From contig JAHZBA010000006.1 of the NCBI GenBank assembly GCA_019423635.1, forward strand, positions 1 to 64,000: a stretch of 64,000 nucleotides of DNA, written 5' to 3'. Shown piece after piece: positions 1-7,679 of this stretch. Every line of letters begins with the position of its first letter. The stretch's first letter is position 1. This stretch comes from Clostridiales bacterium. Its GTDB lineage: Bacteria > Bacillota > Clostridia > Oscillospirales > Oscillospiraceae. The translations under genes and the position numbers were made by a program. Below the pieces are notes generated by a model that searched no databases, was not told the DNA's origin, and saw nothing but the letters and a program-made list of their open reading frames with translations.

Positions 1-53
1 TAACCTCCTGTTTTGTATTTTCACGACCTTTCTATCCTTATTATAGTGACCCT

Positions 54-1205
54 TTAGAGTATGTCCTGAATGAAATCGCCCACGATCCCGGCGGCATGGC
101 GCTGCATATCACCGGTGACATGGGCGTAGGTGTCCAGGGTAAAGCTGGCCTTTGTGTGGCCCAGAATGCCGGAGAGGGTTTTGGCGTCCACCCCTCCGGC
201 CAGGGCGTGTGTGGCAAAGGTATGACGGAGGTCGTGGAAGCGGATGTCGGGCAGCCCGGACTCCGACAGAATTTTTTTCAGCTGCCGGTAGGCACGGCTG
301 GGATGCATGGGGTTTTCCGGTTTAAGGAGATCGGGGAAAATCCACTCTGTCAGCGCGGCGCGTTTTCTCTCCCGCAGAATCTGGGCCGTGCTGTGGGGGA
401 GCAGGATGGTCCGTGTCCCGGCGTAGGTCTTGGTGTCTCCCTCGCTCAGACCGCCGCCCTTTTTGATGTGGATGGTGCGGCATATCTTCAGAGTCCCGGT
501 TTCGCCGTCAAAGTCCTTCCATTTCAGGCCGCACAGTTCTCCCCGCCGCAGGCCGGTGGTCAGTTCCGTATAGAAGAAGTCGTGCCAGAGCGGGTCCTGA
601 CGGATCGCCGCCATCAGAGCATCCAGCTGGTCGTTGTTGAGAATGCCCTTTGGATTGCGCGGCAGTTTGGGCGGAGTCACCTTGTCGGCGGGGTTGACGG
701 GCAGCAGGCCCTCCTCCACCGCGGTTTTCAGCGCGTGGTGGAGGGTCGTGTGGATACCGCGGACAGTGGCGGGGGAGAGGCCGCCGCCATCTTCCCCGCC
801 TTTGGAGAGGCGGCCATGTTCCAGGAGATGGGCGTACAGATCTTTCAAATCAGCAGGCGTGATTTTCGTCAACTGCTTCTGCCCCAGGCGGGGCTTGACA
901 TGGTTGTCCAAATCCTGCCGGTACCCGTCCAGCGTATCGCCGCGGACGGTCCCGGCCATGCGCCGGTCCAGCCATTGATCCAGCCACTCGGAAAGGCTCA
1001 TCCTGCTCTGTTCCGTCAGCTCCACGCCCTGGTAAGCGTCGATGCTCTGGCGGAGATTTGCGGTCAGGTCTTTCTGGGTATCGGCATAGATGTAGCGGAA
1101 GATGGAATCTCCATTTTTCTTGTGCCCTATCACGATGCGGCCCTCCCAGCGACCGTCATCCCGTTTGCGTACCATGCCGTCTCCGGACGGTCTGCGCTTT
1201 GCCAT
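54..1205 (-). CDS. int: Tyrosine site-specific integrase
   Basis: This 383-residue protein should catalyse integration and excision of the element. The N-terminal 55 residues are basic and resemble an arm-type DNA-binding domain. Residues about 65-170 form a SAM-like core-binding domain. The C-terminal half is the catalytic domain, with TTGLRRGEL (first catalytic Arg), HDLRHTFATH (His-x-x-Arg), LGH and the nucleophile Tyr in DTYAH. All catalytic residues are visible and the length is normal for Bacillota ICE/IME integrases. The ATG at 1205 follows a GGGGGTGAG ribosome site. The gene lies 4 bp downstream of a small conserved gene. Its 3' end faces the predicted attL just outside the window. 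No recombination directionality factor is fused to it; the HTH protein at 7019-7234 is a possible one. Confidence 0.95.
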   Translation of the reverse strand: MAKRRPSGDGMVRKRDDGRWEGRIVIGHKKNGDSIFRYIYADTQKDLTANLRQSIDAYQGVELTEQSRMSLSEWLDQWLDRRMAGTVRGDTLDGYRQDLDNHVKPRLGQKQLTKITPADLKDLYAHLLEHGRLSKGGEDGGGLSPATVRGIHTTLHHALKTAVEEGLLPVNPADKVTPPKLPRNPKGILNNDQLDALMAAIRQDPLWHDFFYTELTTGLRRGELCGLKWKDFDGETGTLKICRTIHIKKGGGLSEGDTKTYAGTRTILLPHSTAQILRERKRAALTEWIFPDLLKPENPMHPSRAYRQLKKILSESGLPDIRFHDLRHTFATHALAGGVDAKTLSGILGHTKASFTLDTYAHVTGDMQRHAAGIVGDFIQDIL

Positions 1206-1209
1206 TGTC

Positions 1210-1503
1210 TCACCCCCTGTCGGTCAGTTCTCCATCGTCCTCATCCATACACTCGGTCATCAATCTGATGCCCAACCGGAATCCCAGGATGAAATATTCC
1301 CTTGCCATGGTGCTGTCAATTTCGTGCTGTGTGCTGATGAGGGTATCAAGTATCTGCTTCTCCCCATCGTTGAGCTGTTCCGCAAGCCGGGTCTCACAGT
1401 CGGCGGCACGTTTCACCAGATGCCGCAGTTCTGAACCGGCAGCAATTCGCTTTTCATAGGGCACGATATTTCCGAAGTATAAATCCTCCAAAATCTTTCG
1501 CAT
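1210..1503 (-). CDS. Small conserved protein upstream of int (DUF6809-like)
   Basis: A 97-residue acidic, mostly helical protein without signal peptide or membrane segment. It resembles the DUF6809 family of small proteins on Clostridia mobile elements. The motif STQHEIDSTMAREYFILGF near residues 60-80 is the most family-like part. An upstream in-frame ATG exists at 1530, but AGGAGG sits 9 nt before the ATG at 1503, which I take as the start. It ends 4 bp before int, so the two are probably co-transcribed. The function is unknown; a regulatory or accessory role in integration is only suggested by position. Confidence 0.7.
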   Translation of the reverse strand: MRKILEDLYFGNIVPYEKRIAAGSELRHLVKRAADCETRLAEQLNDGEKQILDTLISTQHEIDSTMAREYFILGFRLGIRLMTECMDEDDGELTDRG

Positions 1504-1605
1504 CTTTTCCGCCCTCCTTTCAAGCCACACATAATACCAGCGGCACTGGTCAATAGCCAGTGACCAAGGGCAGAGTTATCAAACTGTTATCATTTAGCCT
1601 TCAAA

Positions 1606-2217
1606 TTGCCGAATGATGAACCCCAAAATTTGAACGAACTGTATGGATTTGCGGAGAGGATAGACACTAAAGATACTCACGAAAAGGTTAAAGCAGTATT
1701 CTCCTTTGTCGAGGCGTGTGCATCAAGAGTAACCGCTGAACTTAGCAGTTATCGGAATCACATATCGCTTGGCGATTATAACTTCTCTCGAATTAAAAAG
1801 CACCCCGCTTTGGGAGCAAAAATACTTTCCTTAAAGCAAAATGGTCAAAACAATGATATACTTTCTGTATTAGAATATATCCAATGCAGACCAGAATTTA
1901 ATATTTTTCGCAAAGAACTCTTTGGAGAAATGATTCGGTCAATACGATATGCCCAAGACCAAAATCTTACAATTTACGAAGCAGCTCAACAGATTCGCAT
2001 GAATCCAAATTATCAACGAAAATCTCCAGATTTTAAAATGCTCTCATCAAGAACAGTTCTTTCCAAAGGCCTGGAATTTGAGTGTGTTGCCATTGATTTG
2101 AAAGATTCATTTTCGGCCACAGATATGTATGTTGCAATGACCAGAGCAACAAAACTGATTTATTTTATTACAGATAGGGACGATGTACTTTTGGATATTC
2201 CCAAAGGCATTTCTTAA
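1606..2217 (+). pseudogene. C-terminal remnant of a UvrD/Rep-type helicase
   Basis: The reading frame encodes about 203 residues. The last 60 contain SSRTVLSKGLEFECVAIDL and YVAMTRATKLIYF, which are the helicase motif V/VI region of the UvrD C-terminal domain (UvrD_C_2). No Walker A or other N-terminal helicase motif exists upstream, and an in-frame stop lies a few codons before the start of homology. The fragment has therefore lost at least two thirds of the gene. It is AT-rich relative to int. Standalone UvrD-like helicases of this kind occur in defence loci (for example as GajB-like partners), so it may be the relic of a displaced defence gene; that is inference. Confidence 0.65.
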
Positions 2218-2573
2218 ACAGGCAAACAAAATAGCTATATGAGCGAGTACCAACGTCCGATGCCAAAACATGTAGCCAGCCTCATCCATGATGATTGCTC
2301 AAGAGGGGGTACGACTACAGCAAGCAAAAACGAACTTGTAACGGTCACACTGGAAACCCGTTTTGAGTCTTTTGTAAAAACAGGTATACTACAGGTTTTT
2401 GAAGTTGTGATGCCAACTTAGGTAACCAAGTTGTCCGCTAATACATCATACGGTTGCCTATGCTATTCGATTTGATGAGAATTATATTGTGGCAAAGAAG
2501 AGTCACTTTTTTCGGACAATTTCTTTGGATATTGGTACGCAATATTTGACAGGGTACTTTCCCCAATTCACAG
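2218..2573. other. Gap without recognisable gene
   Basis: About 355 bp of AT-rich sequence lie between the helicase remnant and the terminator of the CAP gene. Short open frames occur on both strands but have no ribosome site or recognisable sequence. I read it as decayed flank. Confidence 0.5.
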
Positions 2574-2578
2574 AAAAG

Positions 2579-2604
2579 CGGTGCGTTCCAGGCGGAACGC
2601 ACCG
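2579..2604 (-). terminator. Intrinsic terminator of the CAP-domain gene
   Basis: A perfect 11-bp stem (2579-2589 with 2594-2604) and a 4-nt loop are followed on the minus strand by CTTTTCTG. It lies 18 bp past the stop codon of the minus-strand CAP gene. Confidence 0.75.
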
Positions 2605-2621
2605 TCTAGCTTTATATTTTG

Positions 2622-3401
2622 CTACGCGTAGAAGTTGACGCTGTTGGGTATCCCGACGAACATGTAGCAGTATGTAATCCCGTCGTACTGGGTCACGCCC
2701 ACGCCGATGCAGTCGCATCTTGGGTCGACCATGGTCTCGAAGTGTCCGGGGGAGTTGATCCAGTTGTCGACGGCGTGTTGGGCGGCGTTGGCTGTACCAG
2801 TAAACACGGTCAGGTTGTCACCGAAGCCGTAGGGGTAGCCGGCGTCGACAGCGGCCTTGCTCTCCTCCGGGGAATGATGCCAGGTATACCGCCGATTAGA
2901 GCAAATTTGGGCGGCGTTCATCAGGGCCTCACTGACCGGCAGCTCCGGCACCCCATTGGCCTTGCGGGTCTGGTTGATCAGCCGGATCATCTCCTGCCGT
3001 ATCTCCAGATTGTCCGCCAGGCCGGCGCTGTCCCCGCCAGCGGGGGCCTCCGGTGCGGCGGGGGCAGTGGAGCCGACCGTGAGCGTCATGGTTCCGTACT
3101 CCCTGGCGCTGTTGGAGGCGGTGATCTCTGCGCTCCCCTCCGCCTTGGCGACAGCGACCCAGAAGGTCAGCACCTGTTCGATCACCACCGTGTCCGGGTC
3201 ACTGGAGGTGACAGTGTACTCCGTACCACTGGGACCGATGATGAGGCCGCTGCGTTCTCCAACTTCCAGAGTGCTGCCTTTATAGCTGCTTATACGAATG
3301 GATTCGGTTGGCGCTGCTGTCGCTGTGGCGGGGATGGTGAGGGCGGCTACGAGGATGGCTGCCGTCAGTACGGCGGTGCTACGTTTTTTCATGTTAGTCA
3401 T
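2622..3401 (-). CDS. Secreted CAP (SCP/PR-1) domain protein
   Basis: A 259-residue exported protein. Residues 1-29 are a signal peptide: a KKR n-region, a hydrophobic core, and cleavage expected near ATATA-AP. Residues about 35-112 look like a bacterial Ig-like (BIG2-type) fold with alternating Ser/Thr/Val. Residues about 133-259 are the CAP domain, with IRLINQTRKANGVPEL, the conserved NLTVFTGTANAAQHAVDNW region and INSPGHFETMVDP. AGGAGG lies 7 nt before the ATG at 3401. CAP proteins of gut Clostridia are extracellular and of poorly defined activity. The gene is monocistronic with its own terminator, which marks it as cargo rather than a transfer function. Confidence 0.85.
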   Translation of the reverse strand: MTNMKKRSTAVLTAAILVAALTIPATATAAPTESIRISSYKGSTLEVGERSGLIIGPSGTEYTVTSSDPDTVVIEQVLTFWVAVAKAEGSAEITASNSAREYGTMTLTVGSTAPAAPEAPAGGDSAGLADNLEIRQEMIRLINQTRKANGVPELPVSEALMNAAQICSNRRYTWHHSPEESKAAVDAGYPYGFGDNLTVFTGTANAAQHAVDNWINSPGHFETMVDPRCDCIGVGVTQYDGITYCYMFVGIPNSVNFYA

Positions 3402-3502
3402 ACGTTTCCTCCTGTTTTCAGCATTTGTGTGGCTTTTGCAACCAACACAATATCAAACGACCAGTCCAAAGTCGAGAGGAAACTGCAATCTAAAACGGAG
3501 AA

Positions 3503-3600
3503 AGACAGAGGTAAAAATTAAGCGAACCACACAATGTTCTCTTGCGGCTGGGATTATAAAATTTTCTTTTCATTGGATCATTGGAGACAGAGGTGCAATC
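3503..3600. repeat. Dispersed repeat D, copy 1
   Basis: About 100 bp that align by eye, with gaps, to 19365-19464. Shared blocks include AACAGAGGTAAAAA, an A/C-rich CACACA block, TTCTCTT, and the end block GAGACAGAGGTGCAATC. It lies upstream of the CAP gene, between that gene and the mobilization block. Copy 2 lies upstream of the defence operon. Confidence 0.55.
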
Positions 3601-3718
3601 CATCGCCTGGTATTTCTGTTGGATTGGAAACGTTTAAGGCAGACCAATTTAACTTTGGCCACTTTCCTGGACTAGTGCAAGGCCAATCTTGATCTGAGAA
3701 CACAAACGCCATAACGGT

Positions 3719-3880
3719 TTCTGACCACATAAACAGCCACAGATAGACGTGGAGCACATGGAAACACCGTTTTCAGAGAGTGCCAGAAAGCAAATGAAAC
3801 GAAGCAAAAACGACTATAAACTATCAAAAATTATCCAAAAAATATTTGCTGACCTCTTTGGAGACAGTGGTGCAATCGGC
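3719..3880. repeat. Right-end-like repeat A plus boundary motif
   Basis: Positions 3719-3853 align with 20089-20231 and 21741-21883, with shared TCTGACCACA, AGCCACAG, AGTGCCAGAAAGCAA and a run ending in TTTGCTGAC. The last copy abuts the tRNA fragment, so this looks like the end of an earlier element. It is followed after 3 bp by TTTGGAGACAGTGGTGCAAT (3857-3876), a motif that also occurs at 3580, 8785 and 19441. Confidence 0.6.
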
Positions 3881-3892
3881 AACCGCATTTGA

Positions 3893-5641
3893 TTATCCCA
3901 TCGTCATCGACTGCCCCTGAGACTGCTCCTCATGATCGTCCGGCTTGTGACCCATAGCGATTTTCTTTTCTCTGAGCTGCTGTAGACGCTTGCGGTCGAT
4001 CTGGATTCCGCCGGGGATGGTTGGGGCAGGTACCTGCTCTTGGAAGATACGGCTCATGTGGTGCAGTAGCCGTGTGACGGACAACATGACTGAGGACGGC
4101 TTCAGGTTGTCCCAGCGGTCCAGAAAGAACTGCGCATACTCGTTTCCCTGAGGGGCTGACTGTGAGAACCAGTAGTAGGCCTGCTCACGATCCTGCCTGT
4201 CCAGATACAGTTTGCCGAGAGCATATTGGGCATACTGGTTTCCGGCATCAGAAGACTGGATGAGGTATTCCACTGCTTTGGATGTATCCCGGTCCACAAC
4301 CTCTCCCTTGAGGTATTCCTTGCCCAGCCGATAGGCCGCACAGTCATTCCTGTTGCGGGCGGCGTATTCCAGCCACTGCACACCCAATCCTGGATCATGA
4401 ATCTCCGGATCATCGGAGAGAAGCAGCACACCTAACTCATACTGCGCTGTGACCACACCCTGGCGAGCAGCTCGGTCGAACCAGGTCACAGCCTCCACAC
4501 TGTCTGGAATTAGAACAGGCCCGTCTACGTAGATCCTGCCCGTAAGATACTGTGCGAACGGGTTGCCGTTTTGAGCTTTGTTGATAATCTGTTCCGCCGC
4601 TTCATCCCGCTCCTCCATGACGGCAGTGCCGTCTTGCGTGACCATCCACAGCTCCCAGCAGTTGTATGGCAGGTCAGAGAACTCCGTGAACTCATCCATA
4701 TCTGCATCCTCGAAAGTGACCATGCCCGTACGGATGCTCTCCGCTTCCTGGATGACCGCATTCTTGATGGAGCGGAACTCCTTCTGCTGAGACAACGGCG
4801 GACGCTGGCGCTCTTTCTCAGAATAGAAGTCCTCCACCTGACATTGGAACTCCCACCACGTTTGATAGCACTCATCGATGACAGGCAGCTGTTCCATCCG
4901 ATCAACGATCTCATTCACCGTTTTCTTCACTGCTTTGGGAAGGTAACCGTATTTTTTCTTGCCCTTCACGGTTTCCAGTTGGGCGGCCAATGTCATCATC
5001 AGCGACTCCGCCTCCGGATGGTTGCCAAGGCTGCTCTGCATCTCCTGCACCAGAGCTTTCATTTCCTCTCTGGCCCTGCGCACCAGCTCTTCTCTGGAGG
5101 AGAACTTCTGCTCGTAGGTATGGAGCAGCTCCTGCTTAAAAATATCGTTGGTCAGGGCAGACTTGATTTTGCGGATGCCATCCTTGGAGAGATACGCCTG
5201 TCCCGGCTTCGCCGACCACGCCATCATGTGGATGTGAGGGTGGCCGCCTTCGTCATGGAAGGCGGCGTACCAGCGAAAATCACTGGGTGGAATATTCATG
5301 GCAGAGGCGATATCGTTGCGGTGGGCGCGGATCAGGTTGCGCCATTGCGGAGCGTGGTCGTATCCCAGCCGCTCGGCGTCCTCCCGCTTGAGGGAGATGA
5401 CGTGTGTCCAGATGTTGCCGGGATACTCATTCAGCTCTTTCATAGCCGCATTCATATCCACAGCATCCTCGTCGCCGAACAGTCCATGGGACCGTGGGCG
5501 CTCTGCCATGTACTCCATGTAGCCGGAGGGCAGCAGCTCCACACCTTCCCTGGTCCCGATGTACTTCAAGTAACCTCCCGGGCCACCGCCGCCACCAGCG
5601 CCGCCCGTGACATAGGGGCTCTTGATAATCAGTCTTGCCAT
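3893..5641 (-). CDS. MobP-type HUH relaxase with C-terminal Sel1 repeats
   Basis: This 582-residue protein should nick oriT and pilot the strand during mobilization. Residues 22-30 (GGYLKYIGT) and THVISLKREDAERLGY are typical of MobP3-like relaxases. The metal-binding three-His motif HPHIHMM lies at residues 134-140, after AAFHDEGG. Residues about 175-310 are helical and charged. Residues about 350-515 hold four to five Sel1/TPR-like units with the pattern AQYxLGxLYL. The catalytic Tyr is probably an N-terminal one (Tyr24 or Tyr27). The gene overlaps the accessory gene upstream by 13 bp, so the two are translationally coupled. A Sel1 tail may mediate contact with the helper's coupling protein; this is inference. 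Confidence 0.88.
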   Translation of the reverse strand: MARLIIKSPYVTGGAGGGGGPGGYLKYIGTREGVELLPSGYMEYMAERPRSHGLFGDEDAVDMNAAMKELNEYPGNIWTHVISLKREDAERLGYDHAPQWRNLIRAHRNDIASAMNIPPSDFRWYAAFHDEGGHPHIHMMAWSAKPGQAYLSKDGIRKIKSALTNDIFKQELLHTYEQKFSSREELVRRAREEMKALVQEMQSSLGNHPEAESLMMTLAAQLETVKGKKKYGYLPKAVKKTVNEIVDRMEQLPVIDECYQTWWEFQCQVEDFYSEKERQRPPLSQQKEFRSIKNAVIQEAESIRTGMVTFEDADMDEFTEFSDLPYNCWELWMVTQDGTAVMEERDEAAEQIINKAQNGNPFAQYLTGRIYVDGPVLIPDSVEAVTWFDRAARQGVVTAQYELGVLLLSDDPEIHDPGLGVQWLEYAARNRNDCAAYRLGKEYLKGEVVDRDTSKAVEYLIQSSDAGNQYAQYALGKLYLDRQDREQAYYWFSQSAPQGNEYAQFFLDRWDNLKPSSVMLSVTRLLHHMSRIFQEQVPAPTIPGGIQIDRKRLQQLREKKIAMGHKPDDHEEQSQGQSMTMG

Positions 5642-6063
5642 TGACCGTTACCTTCTGCGCTGCTCTCCAGTGCTTTCACTTTCTGCTCGAAGGTCAGCAG
5701 ACCGTTGGTTGCTTTCACACTCTTCACACTGTTTGCGCGCAGCTTCCGCAGGTAGTCGGTGTCCAATTGGATGCAGTCCAGAACGGCACTGATGCCCATA
5801 TCCGTCTCCACCGCCAGCTTATAGAGGAGCTGGGCCAGTCTGTCCTCGAACATCCCCAGCCGCCCGTCTATAGCGGACTGAATGGCCACGGGGAGCGTCT
5901 CGTTCTGTTCCGCCTCAAGAAGATCCTGGTAGTGTGTGATGGCTTTCTCAATGAACTCGTTTTTGCTTCGGCTGCCATCCAGACGGTAGTCCCGTTCCAA
6001 CCGGAACTCCGTTACTGGGGACAGACGAATGGTCATTTTGTGCGTATTTTCTGATTTGCTCAT
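5629..6063 (-). CDS. Ribbon-helix-helix relaxosome accessory protein
   Basis: A 144-residue protein. The N-terminal 45 residues contain a beta-strand (KMTIRLSP) followed by two helices (EFRLERDYRLDG and KNEFIEKAITHYQDLL), the ribbon-helix-helix layout of MobC/NikA-like accessory proteins. The C-terminal part is helical, with DTDYLRKLRANSVKSV. A TTG upstream at 6075 is in frame, but GGAGG 6 nt before the ATG at 6063 decides the start. It directly precedes and overlaps the relaxase gene and lies beside the candidate oriT. Binding of oriT and recruitment of the relaxase is the likely role. Confidence 0.8.
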   Translation of the reverse strand: MSKSENTHKMTIRLSPVTEFRLERDYRLDGSRSKNEFIEKAITHYQDLLEAEQNETLPVAIQSAIDGRLGMFEDRLAQLLYKLAVETDMGISAVLDCIQLDTDYLRKLRANSVKSVKATNGLLTFEQKVKALESSAEGNGQWQD

Positions 6064-6149
6064 AATATCCTCCAAATTTCATATTTGGTGCCGGGGAAAG
6101 GCTGACCGCACTAAGGATTGAGCCTAAGATGAGGTCAAACGCCCTTTTT

Positions 6150-6260
6150 CCTCTCTGAAATGAGGTCACCTCGTATTCCCGTAAACTGCCCGCACTGCGG
6201 GCAGAAGTGGCCAGCGGGGTGCCATCAAGGCGGCACGCTTTTATCCTGCTCTCCTCCGTT
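6150..6260. other. Candidate origin of transfer (oriT)
   Basis: The 230-bp gap between the accessory gene and the Rep-like gene holds three relevant signals. A palindrome GAGGTCACCTC lies near 6163. A perfect 8-bp hairpin lies at 6186-6204 (CTGCCCGC, loop ACT). A TATCCTGC octamer lies at 6242-6249, preceded by a GTGCC/GGCAC inverted repeat. TATCCTG|C is the nick core of IncP/RP4-type (MobP) origins, where a hairpin also lies upstream. Position next to a MobP relaxase operon supports the call; the exact nick is unproven. Confidence 0.5.
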
Positions 6261-6296
6261 CCTCGCCTTGCGCCTCTCAGCGGCCGCACGGCGGTT

Positions 6297-7022
6297 TTAC
6301 TGTTGGGACGGGTCAGGTGCTGCCGGAGCCGAGGCCGAGGCACACAGGGCCGCTCTGGGGCGACGGCGGCCGTATTCCACTTGCTGCCGAAGGACACGTC
6401 TGCGTTCTGCATCCAGCTCCAGCTGGTGTAGCTGCCGTTGATAGAATGCATCCATCGCAACTCCGACCGGCAGGATCGTGTACAGGTTGTTGCCTTTCCA
6501 CTTCATCCCGTGCTTGTCGAAATAGCTGCTGGACTCCACGGCGATGAGTCCCATCTCCAACAGCGTGTTGATGCTTTTCATCGCAGTGTTCTTTGCCAGT
6601 CCTGCCACTGTGGCGATAGTGTTGTAGCTGGGATGACAGGTGTGCGTCTTTCGATCCTCAATCAGCAGCAGGTAGGCGTAGACCAGAAATGCAGAGGGCG
6701 GGAGATGCAGCAGGAACACCTCGTTAGGCAGAGTGAAAAAATTCGTGGCTTTACACTTGAGCATCGGGGTGCCGTCCTTATTGATGAGTCCCTTGACAGC
6801 CAGACTGCCCAGATACTTTTTCACTGTGGTCGCCGCCATCTGTACGCCAGTCGCGATTGACTCCAAAGCAGGAAAGTCAGTGGAGTCGTAATAGCAGAGA
6901 TAGGAAAAGATTAGGAACTCAACCGGCTTGGGTTTGTACTCCCATACCGTATTGGGCATAGCGAATCGGCAGTGCCGCGGATCACGTTGCGGCCAGCTGA
7001 TAAGTGTTGTGCGCCGTCTCAT
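6297..7022 (-). CDS. Replication-initiator-like winged-helix protein
   Basis: A 241-residue cytosolic protein. Residues about 25-95 form one winged-helix unit (ALESIATGVQMAATTVKKYLGSL, then KGLINKDG). Residues about 118-185 form a second (PSYNTIATVAGLAKNTAMKSI). The C-terminal 35 residues are Arg- and Ala-rich. Two tandem winged helices in a gene beside mobilization functions match the Rep/regulatory proteins of ICEs and IMEs, which support autonomous replication of the excised circle. It overlaps the upstream HTH gene by 4 bp (ATGA). No catalytic motif of a RepA or rolling-circle initiator is visible, so a purely regulatory role is also possible. Confidence 0.6.
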   Translation of the reverse strand: MRRRTTLISWPQRDPRHCRFAMPNTVWEYKPKPVEFLIFSYLCYYDSTDFPALESIATGVQMAATTVKKYLGSLAVKGLINKDGTPMLKCKATNFFTLPNEVFLLHLPPSAFLVYAYLLLIEDRKTHTCHPSYNTIATVAGLAKNTAMKSINTLLEMGLIAVESSSYFDKHGMKWKGNNLYTILPVGVAMDAFYQRQLHQLELDAERRRVLRQQVEYGRRRPRAALCASASAPAAPDPSQQ

Positions 7023-7234
7023 GCCCGCTTCCCTCCGGCTGTGTTCTGCTCAACCCACTGAATGAACTTTTCCTTCGGCACGACCATGCGGCTGCCGACA
7101 CGCAGCACCGGAAAGCCGGGCGTGTGCATCAGTTCGTATCCGCTGGACGGCGACACGCCCAGCACCTGCGCCACCAGACTTGCGTTGAGGAACAGGGGCA
7201 GGTCATCATAACTTTTGTAGACTGACGTTTTCAT
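7019..7234 (-). CDS. Small HTH DNA-binding (excisionase-like) protein
   Basis: A 71-residue protein with a MerR-like winged helix: LFLNASLVAQVLGVSPSSGYELM forms the helix-turn-helix and PVLRVGSRMVVPKEKFIQWV the wing. This is the pattern of the excisionase/helix_turn_helix_17 family. AAGGAGG lies about 12 nt before the ATG. It is the first gene of the run HTH, Rep-like, then (after oriT) the mobilization pair, all on the minus strand. It may be the recombination directionality factor for int or the autoregulator of this run; sequence alone does not decide. Confidence 0.75.
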   Translation of the reverse strand: MKTSVYKSYDDLPLFLNASLVAQVLGVSPSSGYELMHTPGFPVLRVGSRMVVPKEKFIQWVEQNTAGGKRA

Positions 7235-7264
7235 TGTTGTGTAGTACCTCCTTCAAAATTTTTC

Positions 7265-7366
7265 TTGCGTTTCGGAGGCCGCTCTGGTAGACTGTTTTCA
7301 GATCAAGCTGTGTTTTCCGAAACGCGGCGGGCCGTTGAACTGTTGCAGCAGTTCAGCGGCCTTTTT
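7265..7366 (+). ncRNA. Candidate counter-transcript RNA over the HTH/rep leader
   Basis: On the plus strand, TTGCGT (7265-7270), a 17-bp spacer and TAGACT (7288-7293) form a moderate promoter. About 40-60 nt later there is an intrinsic terminator: a 12-bp stem (7331-7342 with 7349-7360, one G-U) followed by CTTTTT. The resulting RNA of about 70 nt would be antisense to the leader of the minus-strand HTH and Rep-like genes. An inverted repeat GCGTTTCGG/CCGAAACGC (7267-7275, 7317-7325) could give alternative folds. This layout resembles the antisense RNAs that control replication genes by attenuation. It is a prediction from layout only. Confidence 0.35.
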
Positions 7367-7679
7367 ACGTCGACCATTTGCTTTTGGTTGGCCATGCACC
7401 ATACCCGTTCCTGCCCTGTGGCCTTGTTTGACCCCCACGGCGTTTTCTTCGACCTTGGCGCGCTCGGTTGTTCCCAGCATCCTGGCGCCGCTTCCCCGGT
7501 GAGTATCGTCTCTGGTGATGGGTATTCAGTTGTCGAGGTGCAAATTGACTTCCGGTTTTCTATCTGATACACTGACTGCGGTAACGGCAGGATAACATAG
7601 ACAGCAAACCGCTTCAATAGCTTTGGCTCCGATCAGGTAAATCCCAAATCTCTATCGGGTACAAGGGGAGACGACAGAT
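7367..7679. other. Gap without recognisable gene
   Basis: About 310 bp between the candidate antisense RNA and the DUF6076-type gene. Overlapping open frames on both strands have no ribosome site. No tRNA, clear promoter or further terminator is evident. Confidence 0.45.

Noticed and set aside
7265..7617. Small proteins of about 100 residues on either strand upstream of the HTH gene
   Set aside because: No ribosome site, no recognisable sequence, and the two frames overlap each other; the region reads better as a regulatory leader.
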